Shown here: one piece after another, positions 8,168 through 17,719 of the stretch | Layout: every line of letters starts with the position of its first letter | How positions within the stretch are numbered: position 1 is the first letter of the stretch | Source of the DNA: Clostridium estertheticum | GTDB taxonomy: Bacteria; Bacillota; Clostridia; Clostridiales; Clostridiaceae | Assembly (NCBI RefSeq): GCF_011065935.2 | Contig: NZ_JAAMNH020000001.1 | Location: 3,245,001 to 3,309,000, forward strand | Direction of reading: 5' to 3' | DNA length: 64,000 nt | Position numbers and translations under genes: made by a program | The notes under the pieces: generated by a model | What the model saw: the letters and a program-made list of their open reading frames with translations, nothing else | What the model was told of the DNA's origin: nothing | Databases searched by the model: none

Positions 8168-9685
8168 TTACTTAAATTTGTTAGTAAAAATATTTAAATA
8201 CTTTTTTACAAAGCCTAAAGCATATTTAAATGATTTAATTTCAAAAACAGATACAACTATAAAAAATATAGGAAATATAATAATTAATAAAATAAATCCT
8301 GTTTTTGCAAATTTAATATATGAATTAGGCGCTATATTTAATTTATTTGATGTAACAACTATACTTAGAAATAAAACAATATTTACAAGCCACCTTTTAT
8401 ACGTAATTAATGAACTCCTTTTAAGAATCCGTCTACTTGTATAAATTATTATATCATTTGTTCTGTATAGTAGAGCAATAATAGTTCCTATTAAAACCCC
8501 ATATATTCCAAATTTATTTACGCATATAAGTGATACAACAATATTAATTGCCGCCTCAAGAATCGTTCTATTTTGTGTTTTTTTAAAATGCCCTGCTACA
8601 CTTATTGCATTAACTCCAGGAATTCTTGCAAAAGACATCAAATTTAATGTCACAAAGAGGATAGGTAGCCATGAATCAATGTAATTTATATCTGTAATTC
8701 CTGCTGTATAAAGTTTCATAAATGGCAATACTAATATATACGTTATAGAATATAAAGCGAATACTGTTGCCATATAATACAATTCATATGCATCGTATAA
8801 ACTTAAAAATTTGTTTCTATTTTCATAATAAGTAGAGCCAAGTGTAAATACAGCAGCTGAGTTTATATTGTTAATAAAATTATTTATCATCTGAAATACT
8901 AGATTATACATTACATAAATACTAACCACTTTCAATCCACAAAATATAGTTAATATAAATACATCCGTATTATTAAAAATCATAGTTGATATCTCATGTA
9001 TTAACACCGAATTTTTCTGTGATATAGCAGAATAGTTTGGCTTTACATTTAAATTTATCCACTTATATTTTTTCTTTATATAAAGTGAAATCAAAATCAT
9101 CTGTAATACATTAATTATAAAATATGCTAATTGAATTAATATAATATTATACCCAAGCATTAATAAAGTTATTTTTGTAATATTAGTAAGTATGTTTATA
9201 ATTATGCCTATATTTGTTACAATGTATCCTTTTCCTTCCGCTGTTAAAAGCAATTTAAATTTAGCTTGAAAAAAGAAATTTATCACACCAACCATACCAG
9301 TCAACAATATTACTAAAAATACAGATACATTATTAATTTCAGATTTAATACAAACGGAATACACTATTGACATAGTAAGAACAGCTAATAAATAAAATCT
9401 TCCTGTTTTTTTATAATATTTTGATGTTGCTGACAATATACTATTTATACTATATTTATCATCTAAGGACAAAGGTTTATAAAGTGCCTGGATAGTAGCT
9501 GTACCCACACCTGCTTCCAAAATACTCATATAAACAAATATTTGACCTATAGATGCCATAAATCCATTTGCTTCCGAGCCAAGTTTTAATATAAAAAGCC
9601 TTGGTATAAGTATACCAAAAGCAATTGTCACTATCTGACTTATAAAACCGAATGTCATATTATAAAAACTCCGTCTAGCTTTCAT
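8168..9685 (-). CDS. Wzx-like polysaccharide flippase
   Basis: A 505-residue integral membrane protein with roughly 12-14 hydrophobic segments belongs to the MATE/Wzx-like oligosaccharide flippase group. It should move the undecaprenyl-linked repeat unit across the cytoplasmic membrane. The N-terminal region (IPRLFILKLGSEANGF, LEAGVGTA, ALYKPL) is typical of Gram-positive capsule flippases, and a second protein of the same type is encoded at 61953-63485 with matching motifs (LGIGSA, MYKPL). GAGGGAG precedes ATG 9685. It lies directly upstream of the decayed glycosyltransferase and downstream of the polymerase, as usual in Wzy-dependent loci. Confidence 0.9.
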   Translation of the reverse strand: MKARRSFYNMTFGFISQIVTIAFGILIPRLFILKLGSEANGFMASIGQIFVYMSILEAGVGTATIQALYKPLSLDDKYSINSILSATSKYYKKTGRFYLLAVLTMSIVYSVCIKSEINNVSVFLVILLTGMVGVINFFFQAKFKLLLTAEGKGYIVTNIGIIINILTNITKITLLMLGYNIILIQLAYFIINVLQMILISLYIKKKYKWINLNVKPNYSAISQKNSVLIHEISTMIFNNTDVFILTIFCGLKVVSIYVMYNLVFQMINNFINNINSAAVFTLGSTYYENRNKFLSLYDAYELYYMATVFALYSITYILVLPFMKLYTAGITDINYIDSWLPILFVTLNLMSFARIPGVNAISVAGHFKKTQNRTILEAAINIVVSLICVNKFGIYGVLIGTIIALLYRTNDIIIYTSRRILKRSSLITYKRWLVNIVLFLSIVVTSNKLNIAPNSYIKFAKTGFILLIIIFPIFFIVVSVFEIKSFKYALGFVKKYLNIFTNKFK

Positions 9686-9726
9686 TATTTCTCCCTCATT
9701 TTAACTTAGTAACGTCCCCTTCTAAA

Positions 9727-11154
9727 TCACACTGATTTAACGTATTTATATTTATTTTCAAATTTTATTAGTAGACCAGATATAGCCCAAAAAAAATATC
9801 CAATTTGAACTGTATAAAGAGCCGAATTATATATTAGCGTCAATAATACGGTAATTACACAACCAATATACGCAAAAACTAATAGTTTTTCTTCTTCTTT
9901 TTTAACTTGATTATAAATTTTAAAACTTTTAAATAGCATAATAATAAAGATTAATAGAAATATACCTAGTCCCAAGAATCCATTTTCAAGCACATAGTAG
10001 GGAATGAAAAACCAATTATAATTTAATTGAGAGTACTTTTTAAAATAATCACCTTGTAAACTTTCATATTTGTTTGGTGATGCATTACCAAGTCCAACTC
10101 CAATTATTTTTTTTGCATAGTCTTTAAGTACTAAATCATTAATTGTCCCTATCCCACTGAGCCTATTAATTGTATTTCCATCAGAATTATAAGAACCAGA
10201 GACTAATATTGACTTTAAATAATCTTTACTATATAAATTTTCAGCACTTGAAAAATCAGAAAAGACTTTAAGGTATAAGGTGGTAGAAACCATTACCAAA
10301 CCAACAATTATAATACTAAATAGAATAACCTTTTTTAATAACACTTTATAATTTCCATTAGTAATTACTGATAAAATAATCATAATATATAATAGGATTG
10401 GTATATAAAAAAATGAAGCTTTAACTGATCCTAAAATAAATTGAGCAAAAATTATGACTAAAAAAATAAGTATTCCACTTATTTTTATTTTTTTATGAAC
10501 ATAGTTAGATATCCAAAAAGAGCAAATAAACATTAAAAATATTAGCGTTATTCCAGTGCCTTTAATACCAAAAAAACCAGAAATGTTATCAAAGTCTACC
10601 TCTTTAAAATGTTGAAAAATTATAACTCCTAATTGCATCATAATAAAATACTTGAAAAATGTTATTACGTTTCTATAGTCAAGCTCAATATCTAAATACT
10701 GAAAACCTACAAATATAATAAAGAATCTATACAAATTTCTAATCCCCCAAATAAAGGGTAAGGTAGAGTAATTATTTATTAAAAGTGCAATTAGCTGCAA
10801 CACAAAAATTAATACTATATATTTTAACATGGAATTATTTATCTTTCTTTTATGTTGAAAGATAGAATATATAATTTTTATAAATATAAAGACCGTCAAT
10901 ATATCAACGGAGTATTGTATTGAAGAAGGAAAATGTAACTCTTGTATTAAAAACCCATTAAATATTGCGAGTATAACTGTTGTAATTAATAATACTTTAT
11001 TACTTTTCATTAAAAAAATCATAAAAAACATGGCCACAACTATAATATTAAATTTCAATAATATATCATTTCCCAAAAATATATTAGCTATAAAAATCAA
11101 TATATATAATGAAATAATGAAGCCTTGTAATCTTTTCTCTACTTTAAGATTCAT
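9727..11154 (-). CDS. Wzy-like O-antigen/capsule polymerase
   Basis: This 475-residue protein is almost entirely hydrophobic, with about 11-12 predicted membrane segments and one longer hydrophilic loop (about residues 300-375, including GVGLGNASPN). That layout is typical of the Wzy/O-antigen ligase superfamily, which is recognised by topology more than by sequence. It would polymerise flipped repeat units on the outer face of the membrane. It is the only candidate polymerase in the locus and sits between the flippase and two GT4 glycosyltransferases. The 42-base gap to the flippase fits one operon. Ligase function cannot be ruled out but is less likely in a Gram-positive. Confidence 0.8.
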   Translation of the reverse strand: MNLKVEKRLQGFIISLYILIFIANIFLGNDILLKFNIIVVAMFFMIFLMKSNKVLLITTVILAIFNGFLIQELHFPSSIQYSVDILTVFIFIKIIYSIFQHKRKINNSMLKYIVLIFVLQLIALLINNYSTLPFIWGIRNLYRFFIIFVGFQYLDIELDYRNVITFFKYFIMMQLGVIIFQHFKEVDFDNISGFFGIKGTGITLIFLMFICSFWISNYVHKKIKISGILIFLVIIFAQFILGSVKASFFYIPILLYIMIILSVITNGNYKVLLKKVILFSIIIVGLVMVSTTLYLKVFSDFSSAENLYSKDYLKSILVSGSYNSDGNTINRLSGIGTINDLVLKDYAKKIIGVGLGNASPNKYESLQGDYFKKYSQLNYNWFFIPYYVLENGFLGLGIFLLIFIIMLFKSFKIYNQVKKEEEKLLVFAYIGCVITVLLTLIYNSALYTVQIGYFFWAISGLLIKFENKYKYVKSV

Positions 11155-11196
11155 AGTATCTCCTACCTTTTTATGAAATTCGTATGTACATTCAAT

Positions 11197-12288
11197 CTAT
11201 TTAATTATACTTTTTAGATAGGGATTCAAATTGTTTAATATAATGTTTTCCCAAGTAAACGTGCTCACTGAATTAACTATTTTCCCTTTGTTATAACCTT
11301 CAAATTTAGTTATTATATCATTTAAGCCCTCACAAAAGCCTTCCGGTGTGTCAGCAATAAGTATTCCATTAGTAGTATTAATTATTTGTGCGTTTTCAAA
11401 GGTATTTGTAGCAATACAAGGCAGACCTGAAAGTAAATATTCAAAGGTCTTTGTTGGTGGTTGAAAGTTGAAATATTCCGTAATTGGAATATATGATATC
11501 CCAATATCCGCTTTAGAAACAAACCCCATGGCCTTCGTATATTCTAATTTGCCATGATTCACTACAACATCCTCTAAATTTAAATCCACAATATATTTTT
11601 CAATTATTTTTTCATCCTCTGAATTTTTGCTATAACCAATAATGTCATATGTTATATTAGCAGCACTGTCCCTATATTTGCTCATAAAAATGCTTATTCC
11701 CAGTATAGTTTGTTCGATTTTTCTTTCATAAAGCGTACCTACATATATTAGCTTTAACTTTTCATCCTCATATTGCATATCCGCACTTTTTTCAAATATA
11801 TTTTTATCAGCACCCAGTGGTAGTTTATGAACTTTTAAACTATTAATTTTCAAATGCTTTTGTAGATGCTTTGATATAATTGAAACATTAGAGAATAAGT
11901 AGGCTTCTAATTTAAGAATTAAATTCTTTGTTTTTCTTACTATTTTATTTTTACTTATGGCACCAGTTCTTATATCTAAATTATAAGTATATTTGTTTCC
12001 TAAATACAATTTAATAGTGCTACAACCTACAAAGTAATCAACAAATATAAGATTCGGATTAAAATGCGCCGCAATGCCTTTTGTAATTTTAGCAAATTTA
12101 ATTCTTTTAGTATATTTATTATCATTCTGGATGTAATGAACTACTATGTTTTGATTTTCTATTTTAGGTAGTCCATTGTCTACGCAAACTATTTGAATTT
12201 CATATAGTTCACCTAAGTATTCACAATACTTTAGTGTATCAATAAGATATCCAAACTGATTATTAGATACAAATAATATTTTTTTCAT
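11197..12288 (-). CDS. GT4-like glycosyltransferase
   Basis: The 363-residue product has a GT-B fold layout: an N-terminal acceptor domain starting KKILFVSNNQFG, and a C-terminal nucleotide-sugar domain with LIYVGTLYERK and the conserved PPTKTFEYLLSGLPCIAT segment that positions the donor (E-x7-type region). It should transfer a sugar from an NDP-sugar to the growing lipid-linked chain. AGGAGCT precedes ATG 12288, and only 9 bases separate it from the next glycosyltransferase, so the two are cotranscribed. The N-terminal half is divergent, which is common for acceptor-specific domains. Substrate is unknown. Confidence 0.82.
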   Translation of the reverse strand: MKKILFVSNNQFGYLIDTLKYCEYLGELYEIQIVCVDNGLPKIENQNIVVHYIQNDNKYTKRIKFAKITKGIAAHFNPNLIFVDYFVGCSTIKLYLGNKYTYNLDIRTGAISKNKIVRKTKNLILKLEAYLFSNVSIISKHLQKHLKINSLKVHKLPLGADKNIFEKSADMQYEDEKLKLIYVGTLYERKIEQTILGISIFMSKYRDSAANITYDIIGYSKNSEDEKIIEKYIVDLNLEDVVVNHGKLEYTKAMGFVSKADIGISYIPITEYFNFQPPTKTFEYLLSGLPCIATNTFENAQIINTTNGILIADTPEGFCEGLNDIITKFEGYNKGKIVNSVSTFTWENIILNNLNPYLKSIIK

Positions 12289-12297
12289 AATAGCTCC

Positions 12298-13506
12298 TTA
12301 AATTAAATCATTATATACCTTTTGTATTGCATTTAAATGAGTGCTCCTATCATAGTTTTCTTCAACTGCACTTCTGCCGTTCTTACCCATTAAAACACAT
12401 TTTGCGTCATCCTCTAATAATTCCATTATTTTCTTAGTTAGATCTATTTCATTCCCGCTTTCAAATTTTACTCCATTGTCATATATAAGCATCTCTGGTA
12501 TTCCCGCAATATCTGCTCCCACTATAGCTTTTCCGTAAGCCATACATTCAAGCATTGACATAGGTCCATTTTCATACCATTCTGATGGTATCACCATAAA
12601 TCTACTATTACGTATTAACTCTTTAAGCTCAAGCCCGCTTTTAAAGCCTGCAAATTCAACATTTTTCATTTCATTTTTTTCTACATAATCTTTAAGTGCC
12701 TTATCTAGTGGTCCTGTTCCAACAATAATTAATTTTGATTTATTCACCTTTTTCATGGCTTTTATTAATGTTAATATACCTTTTTCTTCTGACAATCTAC
12801 CTATATAAACAAAATAATCCTCATATTCGTATTTAGGTTCAAATTCCAGTGCATTTATAAAATTAGGAATGTGAACTACTTTTTCCTTAGGCATCCCAAA
12901 CTCAATTAACTTTTCTTTATAAAAATTACTAGGAGTAATAAACATATCAATTATTTCATAACTCTTTAATAATTCATGCAAATATCCTTCTATCACATTT
13001 ACTAAACTAAACACTTTAGAGTCCTTGACACAATTATTTACAGCGCATTTATAATATTTTTTACCTTTGCACTCCTCACATATCCCCTTACTATTGAACA
13101 TTTTATAATTCAAACAAACTGATTTCAAATCGTGTACAGTATATACTACTGGAATATTATTCTTCTTTAGTGGATATAAAATAGATGGACTTAATTGATG
13201 CTGAAATATATGTAAATGTGCAATGTCAGGCAATGCATCTTTTATAAGTCTGCTAATATTTTTTTTGGCGTTAAAATTATAGATGATTTTACCTGCATTT
13301 ATTATTTTTCTTATAATACTGTTATTCATATATTCAATGTTATTTATAAAATATTTCTGGTACTCAGTTTTAAAATTTTTTTCATCCTTCATAGAAAATG
13401 GTATTACAGTATGCCCATTTTTCTCCAAGGCAGCTTTTAACCCAAAGTAATAAGTTTCACTTCCACCTTTTATATAATAAAATTTATTTACAGCTAAAAC
13501 TCTCAT
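12298..13506 (-). CDS. GT4 family glycosyltransferase
   Basis: A 402-residue GT-B glycosyltransferase with a clear glycosyltransferase-4 N-terminal domain (NKFYYIKGGSETYYFGL, HLHIFQHQLSP, YTVHDLKSVC) and a glycosyl transferases group 1 C-terminal domain (YIGRLSEEKGI, LIIVGTGPL, PSEWYENGPMSMLECMAYGK, where the E...E donor motif lies). Between them is a cysteine cluster at about residues 143-160 (GICEECKGKKYYKC, then NNC), seen in related capsule enzymes and possibly metal-binding. It sits in the centre of the minus-strand operon with gaps of 9 and 17 bases. The donor sugar cannot be read from the sequence. Confidence 0.9.
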   Translation of the reverse strand: MRVLAVNKFYYIKGGSETYYFGLKAALEKNGHTVIPFSMKDEKNFKTEYQKYFINNIEYMNNSIIRKIINAGKIIYNFNAKKNISRLIKDALPDIAHLHIFQHQLSPSILYPLKKNNIPVVYTVHDLKSVCLNYKMFNSKGICEECKGKKYYKCAVNNCVKDSKVFSLVNVIEGYLHELLKSYEIIDMFITPSNFYKEKLIEFGMPKEKVVHIPNFINALEFEPKYEYEDYFVYIGRLSEEKGILTLIKAMKKVNKSKLIIVGTGPLDKALKDYVEKNEMKNVEFAGFKSGLELKELIRNSRFMVIPSEWYENGPMSMLECMAYGKAIVGADIAGIPEMLIYDNGVKFESGNEIDLTKKIMELLEDDAKCVLMGKNGRSAVEENYDRSTHLNAIQKVYNDLI

Positions 13507-13523
13507 AAATCACCCCTACCTAA

Positions 13524-14672
13524 TTAAAATAATTCTTCATATTTTTTAACTATCTTGTCCCAAGAATAGTGTTTTATAATTCTTGCTTTCGCCTTTAATG
13601 AAAATCCAACTATATCATCGTTGTTATAGTTATCAACTTCATCAATTAATTTGCTCAAATCTCCTGAATTTTTGTTAAAATAAAGGGCTCCATTTTTCCC
13701 CACCTCTTTATTAAAGTTTACGTCTAGTAAAAGATTAAGGGAGGTTGAAGATAATGCCTCTAGCAGTGATGGATTTGTTCCTCCCACTTCATGTCCGTGT
13801 AAATAACAGTAGGCTTCTTCTCTGATTTTTTTTAACAATTGCTCATGGTAAACAGTTCCAACAAATTTTATTCGCGTGTCCCCATTAAATTTTGTGTTTA
13901 TTAATAATTCCTCAAAAAATTTGTTTTTCTCCACATTAGTGATTATAACTAGTGGTTTTTCAGTTGAAGATTTCATATATTCTCTTATCATAACTTCATA
14001 ATTATTTTCTGGTACAAATCTTCCTACTATTAGTGAATACTGTTTTTTCTCGATATTATTTTCCATTAACCATTTAACAAGCATTTCATCATTACCATCT
14101 AATTTAGATTTTTCCACATCTGCTCCATAAGCTATAAAAGTAGTCTTAGGTTTAAATTGTTTGTAATCAGATTTAATATACTCCTCAATACCAATAGAAT
14201 CACATATTATTAGATCCGAGTACTTTATCATTAGTCTTTCAGAATATTTCCAGTATGCTTTTATTGCTTTATTCCATTTAGTTCGCTTCCACTCATGTCC
14301 ATCAGGATTTACATAAACCACTATACCTAGCTTTGCGAGTCTTTTCTTACAGACTGCTAAATATGGTCCTATTCTACAAGCTAAAATGTATATTATACAA
14401 TTAGATAAATTATTATCTTTTATATATACTTCACACTTTTTCAATGCATCTATATCATATAGTAGTGCCTTAGCACTTCCAATGTTTTTTCCTTTTACAT
14501 TAAAACATCTTGCCCCATTATGTTCAAATTCATCATCATTGTCACTTAGACATGCAACATGATATTTTATATTATTGTTTTTTTTGTAAAAAGTCAGCTT
14601 ATCCACAAAAGTTTCGAATCCACCATATTTTGCAGGTATTCCTTTTGAGCCTATAATAAATACATTTACCAC
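13524..14672 (-). CDS. DUF1972/GT4 glycosyltransferase, possible rhamnosyltransferase
   Basis: The N-terminus GSKGIPAKYGGFETFVDKL is the signature of DUF1972, the acceptor domain of capsule beta-1,4-rhamnosyltransferases such as pneumococcal Cps2T, and a GT4 donor domain follows (SLIVGRFVPENN, GHEVGGTNPSLLEAL). In those systems the enzyme adds the first rhamnose onto the lipid-linked glucose. The same operon encodes dTDP-rhamnose synthesis and a WbaP-like initiating transferase, which supports the same role here; that is inference. The start is GTG 14672, with GGGGGCG upstream. Length, 382 residues, is normal. It follows the kinase-like gene with a 19-base gap. Confidence 0.88.
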   Translation of the reverse strand: MVNVFIIGSKGIPAKYGGFETFVDKLTFYKKNNNIKYHVACLSDNDDEFEHNGARCFNVKGKNIGSAKALLYDIDALKKCEVYIKDNNLSNCIIYILACRIGPYLAVCKKRLAKLGIVVYVNPDGHEWKRTKWNKAIKAYWKYSERLMIKYSDLIICDSIGIEEYIKSDYKQFKPKTTFIAYGADVEKSKLDGNDEMLVKWLMENNIEKKQYSLIVGRFVPENNYEVMIREYMKSSTEKPLVIITNVEKNKFFEELLINTKFNGDTRIKFVGTVYHEQLLKKIREEAYCYLHGHEVGGTNPSLLEALSSTSLNLLLDVNFNKEVGKNGALYFNKNSGDLSKLIDEVDNYNNDDIVGFSLKAKARIIKHYSWDKIVKKYEELF

Positions 14673-14691
14673 GCTTCGCCCCCACTTTAGT

Positions 14692-15369
14692 CTATTTGTT
14701 TACTTTTCCATAATAATTTTTAAAAAATCTTTTTGTATTTAAATCTGTTTTATTAAAAACCACCCCTAAAAAAGTAGCACCTACACTATCTAATATTTCT
14801 TTTCCTTTCATAACAACCTTTTTATCAACTTCCCCTATTCCAACTACATATACACAAGCATCTGCATATTTTGATATTATTTTCGCATCCCCTGCAAGTG
14901 TTACCGGGGGTGTATCAATTATAATATAATCAAAACTTTCTTTTAACCCTTGCAAAAATTTATTTAGCTTATCTGAGCTCAAAAGTTCAGCCTGGTTTAT
15001 TGTTTTAATTCCGGCTGTAAGTACATACATATTTTCTTGTTTGGTGACCCATTCTGCTTCATCAAACTTTACTTGCCCTAATAGAATATTTGATAGTCCA
15101 CTTTCGTTTGAAACCCCAAACATATTATGTAAGTTTGGTTTTCTTGAATCACAATCAATTAGAATCGTTTTTTTACCACTTTCAGCCATAACAGCAGCCA
15201 GATTTGAAGCAGTTATAGTTCTTCCTTCATTAGACCCTGCACTTGCTATCATAATGATTTTCAACTCTTTTTCAAGAGATAATAGCTGAACATTGTTTTT
15301 TAAATTTCTATAAGCTTCTGAAATTGGTGATTTTGGGTTTTTTATACTTATTACTTTCCCTAAGTCCAT
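14692..15369 (-). CDS. Capsular tyrosine-kinase-like ATPase (Wze/CpsD family) with altered Walker A
   Basis: This 225-residue protein matches the cytoplasmic bacterial tyrosine kinases that pair with a Wzz-like activator to control polymer length. Walker A' (TILIDCDSRKP), Walker B (DYIIIDTPP) and the SPISEAYRNLKNNVQ N-terminal helix are normal. The Walker A loop reads GSNEGRTIT: the invariant lysine (GEGKST/T) is arginine, encoded AGA. The usual C-terminal tyrosine cluster is reduced to one YY pair. Both changes suggest weak or no autokinase activity, so it may be a structural partner only. The start is ATG 15369 (MDLGKV), 8 bases after GGAG. Gene order Wzz-kinase-glycosyltransferases is canonical; no CpsB/YwqE phosphatase gene is present nearby. 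Confidence 0.88.
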   Translation of the reverse strand: MDLGKVISIKNPKSPISEAYRNLKNNVQLLSLEKELKIIMIASAGSNEGRTITASNLAAVMAESGKKTILIDCDSRKPNLHNMFGVSNESGLSNILLGQVKFDEAEWVTKQENMYVLTAGIKTINQAELLSSDKLNKFLQGLKESFDYIIIDTPPVTLAGDAKIISKYADACVYVVGIGEVDKKVVMKGKEILDSVGATFLGVVFNKTDLNTKRFFKNYYGKVNK

Positions 15370-15402
15370 ATATAACACTCCAATCATCTCTAAATATTAA
15401 TT

Positions 15403-16077
15403 TCACTGGTCTACTTTATACTTTTGTATATTTCCTATTACTGGGAGTCCTAACTCCTGTTCCATGTTGTCTTCGTTTTTTATAGTTGTATCCATATAAT
15501 TCATTAAAAGTAAAATAGACATAGAAGCAATTAATCCTATTAAAAATGATATCCCCGTATTACGTATGTTAAATTTATTAGCTGTGGCTTGAGGCTCTTT
15601 AGCATAATCCATTATTTGAGTTTTTCCATTTGGATAAATTCTATGAGATTCTTCTATAAATGAGTCAGAAACTGCATTTATAATATCTAAAGTCTGCTTT
15701 TTATCAGGTGTCGAAGTTGTTATTTTTAATATAGACGTGTTGAGTTGTATATTAATAGTAATAGCATTTTCTATTTCTATAGGCGATACTGCTCCATTCA
15801 ATTTCGCACTAGCTTTTTCAGCCACTGAGTTAGATTTCGCAATTTCAATATATGTTTTAATTAGATTTTGATTATTAGTAGCATCATTTTCCTGACCAAT
15901 AATAATAGTTTCATCAGTAAAATAATTAACTTCTCCTGGATTAATACTAAACTTAACCCCTGCTATAGTTGATAATAATGTAATGAGTATTATAATCCAT
16001 TTTCCTCTTTTTATAATATTTTTATATTTTCTCATGTCTAATGTCATATTACTATCCCCACTATCCTTACTATCCAT
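15403..16077 (-). CDS. Wzz/CpsC-like polysaccharide chain-length regulator and kinase activator
   Basis: The 224-residue protein has two membrane segments (about 30-48 and 172-192) flanking an extracytoplasmic domain, the usual Wzz layout of Gram-positive CpsC/CapA/YveK proteins. The short cytoplasmic tail after TM2 is where such proteins contact their kinase partner, encoded immediately downstream. The conserved Pro region before TM2 is weak (AKEPQATANKFNIRN), but the segment still places a PxxP-like turn there. GGGG precedes ATG 16077. It sits between rfbC and the kinase-like gene in one operon and probably governs polymer length and export. Confidence 0.88.
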   Translation of the reverse strand: MDSKDSGDSNMTLDMRKYKNIIKRGKWIIILITLLSTIAGVKFSINPGEVNYFTDETIIIGQENDATNNQNLIKTYIEIAKSNSVAEKASAKLNGAVSPIEIENAITINIQLNTSILKITTSTPDKKQTLDIINAVSDSFIEESHRIYPNGKTQIMDYAKEPQATANKFNIRNTGISFLIGLIASMSILLLMNYMDTTIKNEDNMEQELGLPVIGNIQKYKVDQ

Positions 16078-16097
16078 CCAAATTCCCCCTATAATAT

Positions 16098-16655
16098 TTA
16101 AAGTTCAACTCTATTATTTTTAAAAGATGATGCACTTTTATCCTTTTCTGAAAGCAAAACTTCCTTTATACCGTTTATTGGCCATTCTATTCCAATTTCT
16201 TCATCATTCCAAGCAATTTGACCTTCTAACTCCGGTTTGTAGAGGTTTGTACATTTATAAACAAATTCTGCCTCATCAGAAATTACAAGAAATCCATGGG
16301 CAAAGCCCTCTGGAACATAAAACTGCCTCTTATTTTCCTCCGTAAGCATTACTCCCTGCCATTTACCATAGGTTTCAGAGTGCTTCCTTAAATCCACAGC
16401 TACATCAAAGACTTCGCCTCTTAGAACTCTCACAAGCTTTCCTTGAGGATACTCTCTTTGGAAGTGAAGTCCTCTAAGCACTCCCTTTTTAGACTTAGAT
16501 TGGTTATCTTGAACAAATACCATATCAAGCCCAGCTTCTTTAAACTCACCATAGTTATAAGTTTCCATGAAATAGCCTCTGCTGTCTCCAAAAACTGTAG
16601 GCTCTATTATAAATAAATCTTTTATTGTAGTTTCCATAAAGTTAAATTTCCCCAT
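16098..16655 (-). CDS. rfbC: dTDP-4-dehydrorhamnose 3,5-epimerase
   Basis: This 185-residue cupin-fold enzyme epimerises C3 and C5 of dTDP-4-keto-6-deoxyglucose, the third step of dTDP-L-rhamnose synthesis. Family motifs are clear: IIEPTVFGDSRGYF at the N-terminus, QDNQSKSKKGVLRGLHFQ with the catalytic His, and PEGFAHGF. Length matches the family. MGKFNF is a common start in clostridial homologues, and the gene begins 8 bases after rfbB ends, so translational coupling is likely. Confidence 0.96.
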   Translation of the reverse strand: MGKFNFMETTIKDLFIIEPTVFGDSRGYFMETYNYGEFKEAGLDMVFVQDNQSKSKKGVLRGLHFQREYPQGKLVRVLRGEVFDVAVDLRKHSETYGKWQGVMLTEENKRQFYVPEGFAHGFLVISDEAEFVYKCTNLYKPELEGQIAWNDEEIGIEWPINGIKEVLLSEKDKSASSFKNNRVEL

Positions 16656-16663
16656 TATACTAC

Positions 16664-17719
16664 TTATACCCCTTCGTACATATTCTCATAGTATTTTTGA
16701 TAATCTCCATTTGTAACATTTTTCATCCATTGCTGATTATCCAGATACCATTGAATAGTATTTTTTATACCTACTTCAAAAGTTGTTTCAGGATACCAGC
16801 CTAACTCTTCTTTTATCTTACTAGGATCTATTCCATATCTTCTATCATGACCTTTTCTATCTTCTACATATTTAATTAATGATTTTGTTATTTCCTTGTC
16901 TACTTTTTCATTTAAATATGAAATAATACTATTAACTATTTCTATATTAGTTCTTTCATTATGCCCACCAACATTATAGACTTCCCCGATTCTTCCGTCT
17001 TGAAGCACCATGTCAATTGCCTTACAATGATCTTCAACATACAGCCAGTCTCTAATATTTAGACCATCTCCGTATACCGGTAAATCCTTGTGATGCACAC
17101 AATTGTTTATTAAAAGAGGTATAAGCTTTTCAGGAAATTGATAAGGTCCATAGTTGTTTGAGCATCTAGTTATATTCATTGGCATTTTATAAGTATCAAA
17201 GTAGGCTTTAACCATTAAGTCGCTGCCTGCTTTCGATGCGGCATATGGGCTGTGTGAATCAATTGGTGTTCCTTCTATAAAATAACCTTTCTCTCCTAGT
17301 GAGCCATATACCTCATCCGTTGAAACTTGAAGGAATTTAACTCCCTCCTTAAAACCACCTTCAGTGTACCAAAAATTTTTAGCACAATTTAAAAGATTTA
17401 CTGTTCCAAGTATATTTGTTTGAACAAAAACTTCCGGATCTTTTATGCTTCTATCCACATGTGATTCTGCTGCAAAGTTTACAACATAGTTAATATTGTA
17501 ATCCTTGAATAACTTTTCTACTAATTCCTTATCACATATATCTCCCTGAATAAAAGTGTAATTTGGGTTGTCTTCAATTTCTTTAAGATTTTCCAAATTT
17601 CCTGAGTAAGTTAGTTTGTCCAAGTTTACTATTCTAATATCAGAATATCTTTTTAAGATATAGTGAAGAAAGTTAGCCCCTATGAACCCTGCACCACCTG
17701 TTATTAAGTAAGTCTTCAT
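16664..17719 (-). CDS. rfbB: dTDP-glucose 4,6-dehydratase
   Basis: A 351-residue extended short-chain dehydrogenase that converts dTDP-glucose to dTDP-4-keto-6-deoxyglucose with bound NAD+. The sequence shows GGAGFIGANF (NAD binding), NFAAESHVDRS, the STDEVYG segment and the YAASKAGSD catalytic Tyr-Lys motif, and RCSNNYGPYQFPEKLIP, which is diagnostic of RmlB. Its ATG overlaps the end of rfbA by 4 bases, so the two are translated in a coupled way. Confidence 0.97.
   Translation of the reverse strand: MKTYLITGGAGFIGANFLHYILKRYSDIRIVNLDKLTYSGNLENLKEIEDNPNYTFIQGDICDKELVEKLFKDYNINYVVNFAAESHVDRSIKDPEVFVQTNILGTVNLLNCAKNFWYTEGGFKEGVKFLQVSTDEVYGSLGEKGYFIEGTPIDSHSPYAASKAGSDLMVKAYFDTYKMPMNITRCSNNYGPYQFPEKLIPLLINNCVHHKDLPVYGDGLNIRDWLYVEDHCKAIDMVLQDGRIGEVYNVGGHNERTNIEIVNSIISYLNEKVDKEITKSLIKYVEDRKGHDRRYGIDPSKIKEELGWYPETTFEVGIKNTIQWYLDNQQWMKNVTNGDYQKYYENMYEGV

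Noticed and set aside
8121..8444. Plus-strand frame of 107 codons
   Set aside because: It lies largely antisense to the flippase gene, in AT-rich sequence, without ribosome binding site or recognisable protein features.
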